From Pseudomonadota bacterium (GTDB lineage: Bacteria; Pseudomonadota; Gammaproteobacteria; Pseudomonadales; UBA5518), in assembly GCA_963204845.1 (NCBI GenBank), contig CAUJIL010000144.1, positions 1 through 7,006 of the forward strand: a DNA stretch of 7,006 nucleotides. The letters are read 5' to 3'. The notes under the pieces were generated by a model. That model saw only the letters and a list, made by a program, of their open reading frames with translations. It had not been told where the DNA came from and did no database searches. This document shows positions 6,337-7,006 of the stretch, piece after piece; positions within the stretch are counted from its first letter, which is position 1; the number at the start of each line of letters is the position of its first letter. The translations under genes and the position numbers were made by a program.

Positions 6337-7006
6337 ATGGAAATCGGATCGGCTGAACAGGAGGTGCTGTCGGCGCTGGCCGGCTGGCTGCGCGAGGGGC
6401 GCGAGGCCTGGCTGTGCACCATCGTCGAGATCGTCGGCTCCTCGCCGCGGCCGCTGGGCGCGATCATGGCCTGCAGTCGTGACGGTCACGTCTGCGGATC
6501 GTTGTCGGGCGGCTGCGTCGAGGAGGACCTGATCGAGCGCCTGCGTGCGGGTTCGCTGGCCTGCGACGGACCCGAGCTGCGCACCTACGGACTCAGCGCG
6601 GAAGTAAACGAGCGGCTGGGGCTGCCGTGCGGCGGCCGGTTGTCGGTGGTGGTCGAACCGTGCACTGCCGCCACGCATCTCGCGCACGTCGAGGCGCTGC
6701 TCGCGGGACTCGGTGCGCGCGGCTGCGTGCGCCGCACGCTGGAGCTCGGCAGCGGCGCCTGCAGCGCCGAGGCGGTGGATGCCATGGAGGCGTTGCGCTT
6801 CGCCGACGGTGTACTCAGCCACACGCTGGGTCCGCGTTTCCGGCTGTTGCTGATCGGCGCCGGGCAGGTCGCGCAGTGCGTCGCCACGCTCGCGACGATG
6901 CTCGACTACCGCGTGATGGTCTGTGACCCGCGCGCCGCGCAGCTCGCCGACTGGCGTGGTCCGGACGTCGAACTGGTGCAGGATTTCCCCGACGACTTCC
7001 TGCGCG
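6337..7006 (+). CDS. XdhC/CoxI-family protein (partial, C-terminus beyond window)
   Basis: The first 223 residues of an XdhC/CoxI-family protein, cytoplasmic factors that help insert sulfurated molybdenum cofactor into xanthine dehydrogenase-type enzymes. The N-terminal XdhC/CoxI domain is marked by TIVEIVGSSPRPLGAIM (28-44), CGSLSGGCVEEDLIER (53-68, with Cys60), and LPCGGRLSVVVEP (96-108, with Cys98). The C-terminal Rossmann-like domain begins at RLLLIGAGQVAQ (169-180) with the dinucleotide-type GxGxxA pattern and DPR at 197-199. No stop is met before the window ends. The ATG at 6337 has only a weak G-rich site (GGGG 6327-6330). It follows the flavodoxin-like gene by 22 bases. Molybdenum hydroxylase or MobA-like genes are often neighbours of this family and might lie further right; none is visible. 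Confidence 0.92.
   Translation, partial: MEIGSAEQEVLSALAGWLREGREAWLCTIVEIVGSSPRPLGAIMACSRDGHVCGSLSGGCVEEDLIERLRAGSLACDGPELRTYGLSAEVNERLGLPCGGRLSVVVEPCTAATHLAHVEALLAGLGARGCVRRTLELGSGACSAEAVDAMEALRFADGVLSHTLGPRFRLLLIGAGQVAQCVATLATMLDYRVMVCDPRAAQLADWRGPDVELVQDFPDDFLR

Overview
The window is very GC-rich with no IS element, tRNA, rRNA or CRISPR array visible. Codon choice is strongly biased to G/C in the third position throughout. Gene families and dense packing suggest a high-GC proteobacterium, most likely a gammaproteobacterium of aquatic or soil type. This is an inference from gene content; nothing in the window fixes the lineage. No segment stands out in composition, so there is no sign of recent transfer.

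Layout. Two genes read leftward at the left end: an SMP-30/gluconolactonase-family protein (419-1276) and a purine-type phosphoribosyltransferase (1-422, cut by the window edge), joined by a 4-base GTGA overlap. A 126-base divergent intergenic region (1277-1402) separates them from a rightward block that fills the rest of the window: a small DUF1145-like membrane protein (1403-1675), a large exported DUF3604 protein with PHP-like metal motifs (1672-3513), a membrane-anchored parvulin-type peptidyl-prolyl isomerase (3522-4481), a HupE/UreJ-family membrane protein with an N-terminal exported domain (4478-5476), a VanZ-like membrane protein (5473-5859), a flavodoxin-fold protein (5856-6314), and an XdhC-family protein cut by the right edge (6337 to end). 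Four of the rightward junctions are 4-base start/stop overlaps and the other two are gaps of 8 and 22 bases, so this reads as one operon.

How the genes may work together. The core appears to be an envelope module: a cysteine-rich secreted putative metallo-hydrolase (DUF3604), a periplasm-facing folding factor next to it, and a polytopic HupE/UreJ-like protein that may move or bind a metal. There is no hydrogenase or urease gene in view, so the HupE/UreJ name says little about function here. The flavodoxin and XdhC genes at the 3' end are cytoplasmic redox and molybdenum-cofactor functions that share the transcript without an obvious link. The most interesting observation is that the predicted signal-peptide cut of the HupE/UreJ-like protein would leave a histidine as the first mature residue, a geometry seen in copper-binding 'histidine brace' proteins. 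This is a hypothesis, not a demonstrated function.
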